Positions 63,334-64,000 of a stretch of DNA of 64,000 nucleotides are shown here, one piece after another; the first letter of the stretch is position 1, and every line of letters starts with the position of its first letter. A model generated the notes under the pieces. It ran no database searches. It was not told the origin of the DNA and worked only from the letters and a program-made list of their open reading frames with translations. This stretch comes from Hwanghaeella sp964350445. Lineage in GTDB: Bacteria > Pseudomonadota > Alphaproteobacteria > UBA8366 > Aestuariispiraceae. The stretch lies in contig CAYGKA010000003.1 in NCBI GenBank assembly GCA_964350445.1, forward strand, positions 1-64,000, given 5' to 3'. The position numbers and the translations under genes are program-made.

Positions 63334-64000
63334 CTATTTGGAGCTGGCGACGCGAACCTTGGCCCGCGGGCGTGCGGTCAGGCGGGTCGCCAGAATGTTC
63401 ACGCTTTCCAGCCCATCCAACAAACCGGGGATGATCACGTCGGACGGGTGGTTCTGCTGCGGCAGGTGGCGCAGGGCGGTCGCCATATCCTTCGGCAAAT
63501 TGGTTTCTTCCGGGTCCAGCATTTTCAGCAGACCCAATTCCTGCGCGCGTTTGGCGCGGATATACTGTTCGCGGCGCGGGTAGCGGCGCGGCACGATCAC
63601 CGCCGGCTTGTCGAAGGACAGGATCTCGCAGAACGTATTGTAACCGCCCATCGCGACCATACCGACGGCGTCGACGATCAACTGCTCAAGATGGGCGTCG
63701 AAGGTGATGATCTCCACATCGTCCAGCGCTTCGGCGCGGCCCTTGAAGGCCGCTTGGCTTTCCGTCGACATGAAGGGTCCCAGAACCATCAGCGCCGGAT
63801 AGGGCAGGTTCCTGTCGGTCTCGTAGGCTTGCAGCACCCAGTCGACCAGTTCCTCCCCGTCGCCGCCACCGCCCGGCGTGACCATGATATAGGGTTTCTG
63901 AATCTTGGAAGTCGCGAAGGCCGCGGTCGGAAGATCCGCCGGTTCGCTGCGCTCAAGATAGCCGGTATAGATCATCTTGCGGCGGACGGATTGCGGAATT
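63334..64000 (-). CDS. MurG-like glycosyltransferase, partial (runs off the window)
   Basis: The C-terminal part (about 222 residues) of a GT-B enzyme of the same family as the 59.0-60.2 kb gene is present. It has MVTPGGGGDGEELVDWVL and the donor pocket AMGGYNTFCEILSFDKPAVI. The frame stays open to the window edge, with residues IPQSVRRKMIYTGYLE before the visible Met codon, so the real start lies beyond base 64000. It is the first visible gene of the glycan operon, 84 bases upstream of the WcaL-like gene. Confidence 0.85.
   Translation of the reverse strand, partial: IPQSVRRKMIYTGYLERSEPADLPTAAFATSKIQKPYIMVTPGGGGDGEELVDWVLQAYETDRNLPYPALMVLGPFMSTESQAAFKGRAEALDDVEIITFDAHLEQLIVDAVGMVAMGGYNTFCEILSFDKPAVIVPRRYPRREQYIRAKRAQELGLLKMLDPEETNLPKDMATALRHLPQQNHPSDVIIPGLLDGLESVNILATRLTARPRAKVRVASSK

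Overview
The window is a GC-rich chromosomal segment of an alphaproteobacterium, most like Rhodospirillales and their relatives. The evidence is gene content and order: a hisB-hisH-hisA-hisF-hisE-HIT block next to hslVU; timA-mltA beside fxsA and secB; dnaQ-coaE-aroE-maf-ppsR facing hemE-hemH-hemJ-rho; mnmE-mnmG-rsmG-parA-parB; and a convergent DUF3576-leuS-lptE-holA operon. Ribosomal RNA and tRNA genes, phage genes, insertion sequences and CRISPR arrays were looked for and not seen. A run of exactly 100 N at 18927-19026 is a scaffold gap inside fxsA.

Layout. 0.2-9.0 kb: an MFS transporter, the his operon (minus strand) with a small lipoprotein inserted after hisB, the HslVU protease, a GhrA-like 2-hydroxyacid dehydrogenase and a small ParDE-type toxin-antitoxin pair. 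9.0-16.1 kb: a CitE-like CoA lyase, a BCCT osmolyte transporter downstream of a universal stress protein, an Smr-domain protein, and a lutABC lactate oxidation operon headed by a palindromic GntR (PdhR/LldR-type) operator. 16.2-24.1 kb: envelope and housekeeping genes (mltA, timA, fxsA, secB, dnaQ, coaE, aroE, maf, ppsR).

24.15-24.6 kb is a gene-free divergent region between ppsR and hemE, the position of the replication origin in Caulobacter and Rickettsia. It holds DnaA-box-like 9-mers, an inverted pair of identical 9-mers, a repeated CTA/CAA trinucleotide tract resembling a DnaA-trio, and an AT-rich stretch. I call it oriC. 24.6-36.2 kb runs away from it: heme genes, rho, mnmE, mnmG, rsmG and parAB, with three perfect 16-bp parS palindromes, one of them inside rsmG. 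Origin, parS and ParAB thus form a complete replication-segregation locus.

36.2-51.3 kb: holA, lptE, leuS and DUF3576 (minus), a major porin, a JmjC/cupin oxygenase with a TPR-sulfotransferase, the PLP-homeostasis protein YggS, an L,D-transpeptidase, an unrecognised 416-residue protein, an OmpR-type response regulator, an MBL-fold hydrolase and a methyltransferase. 51.4-57.6 kb: a four-gene Opp/Dpp-type ABC importer with a fused double ATPase. 57.7-64.0 kb: a tightly coupled minus-strand operon of glycosyltransferases, a histidine phosphatase, a polysaccharide deacetylase and a PH-like membrane protein, probably for an unidentified surface glycan; its first visible gene runs off the window edge.
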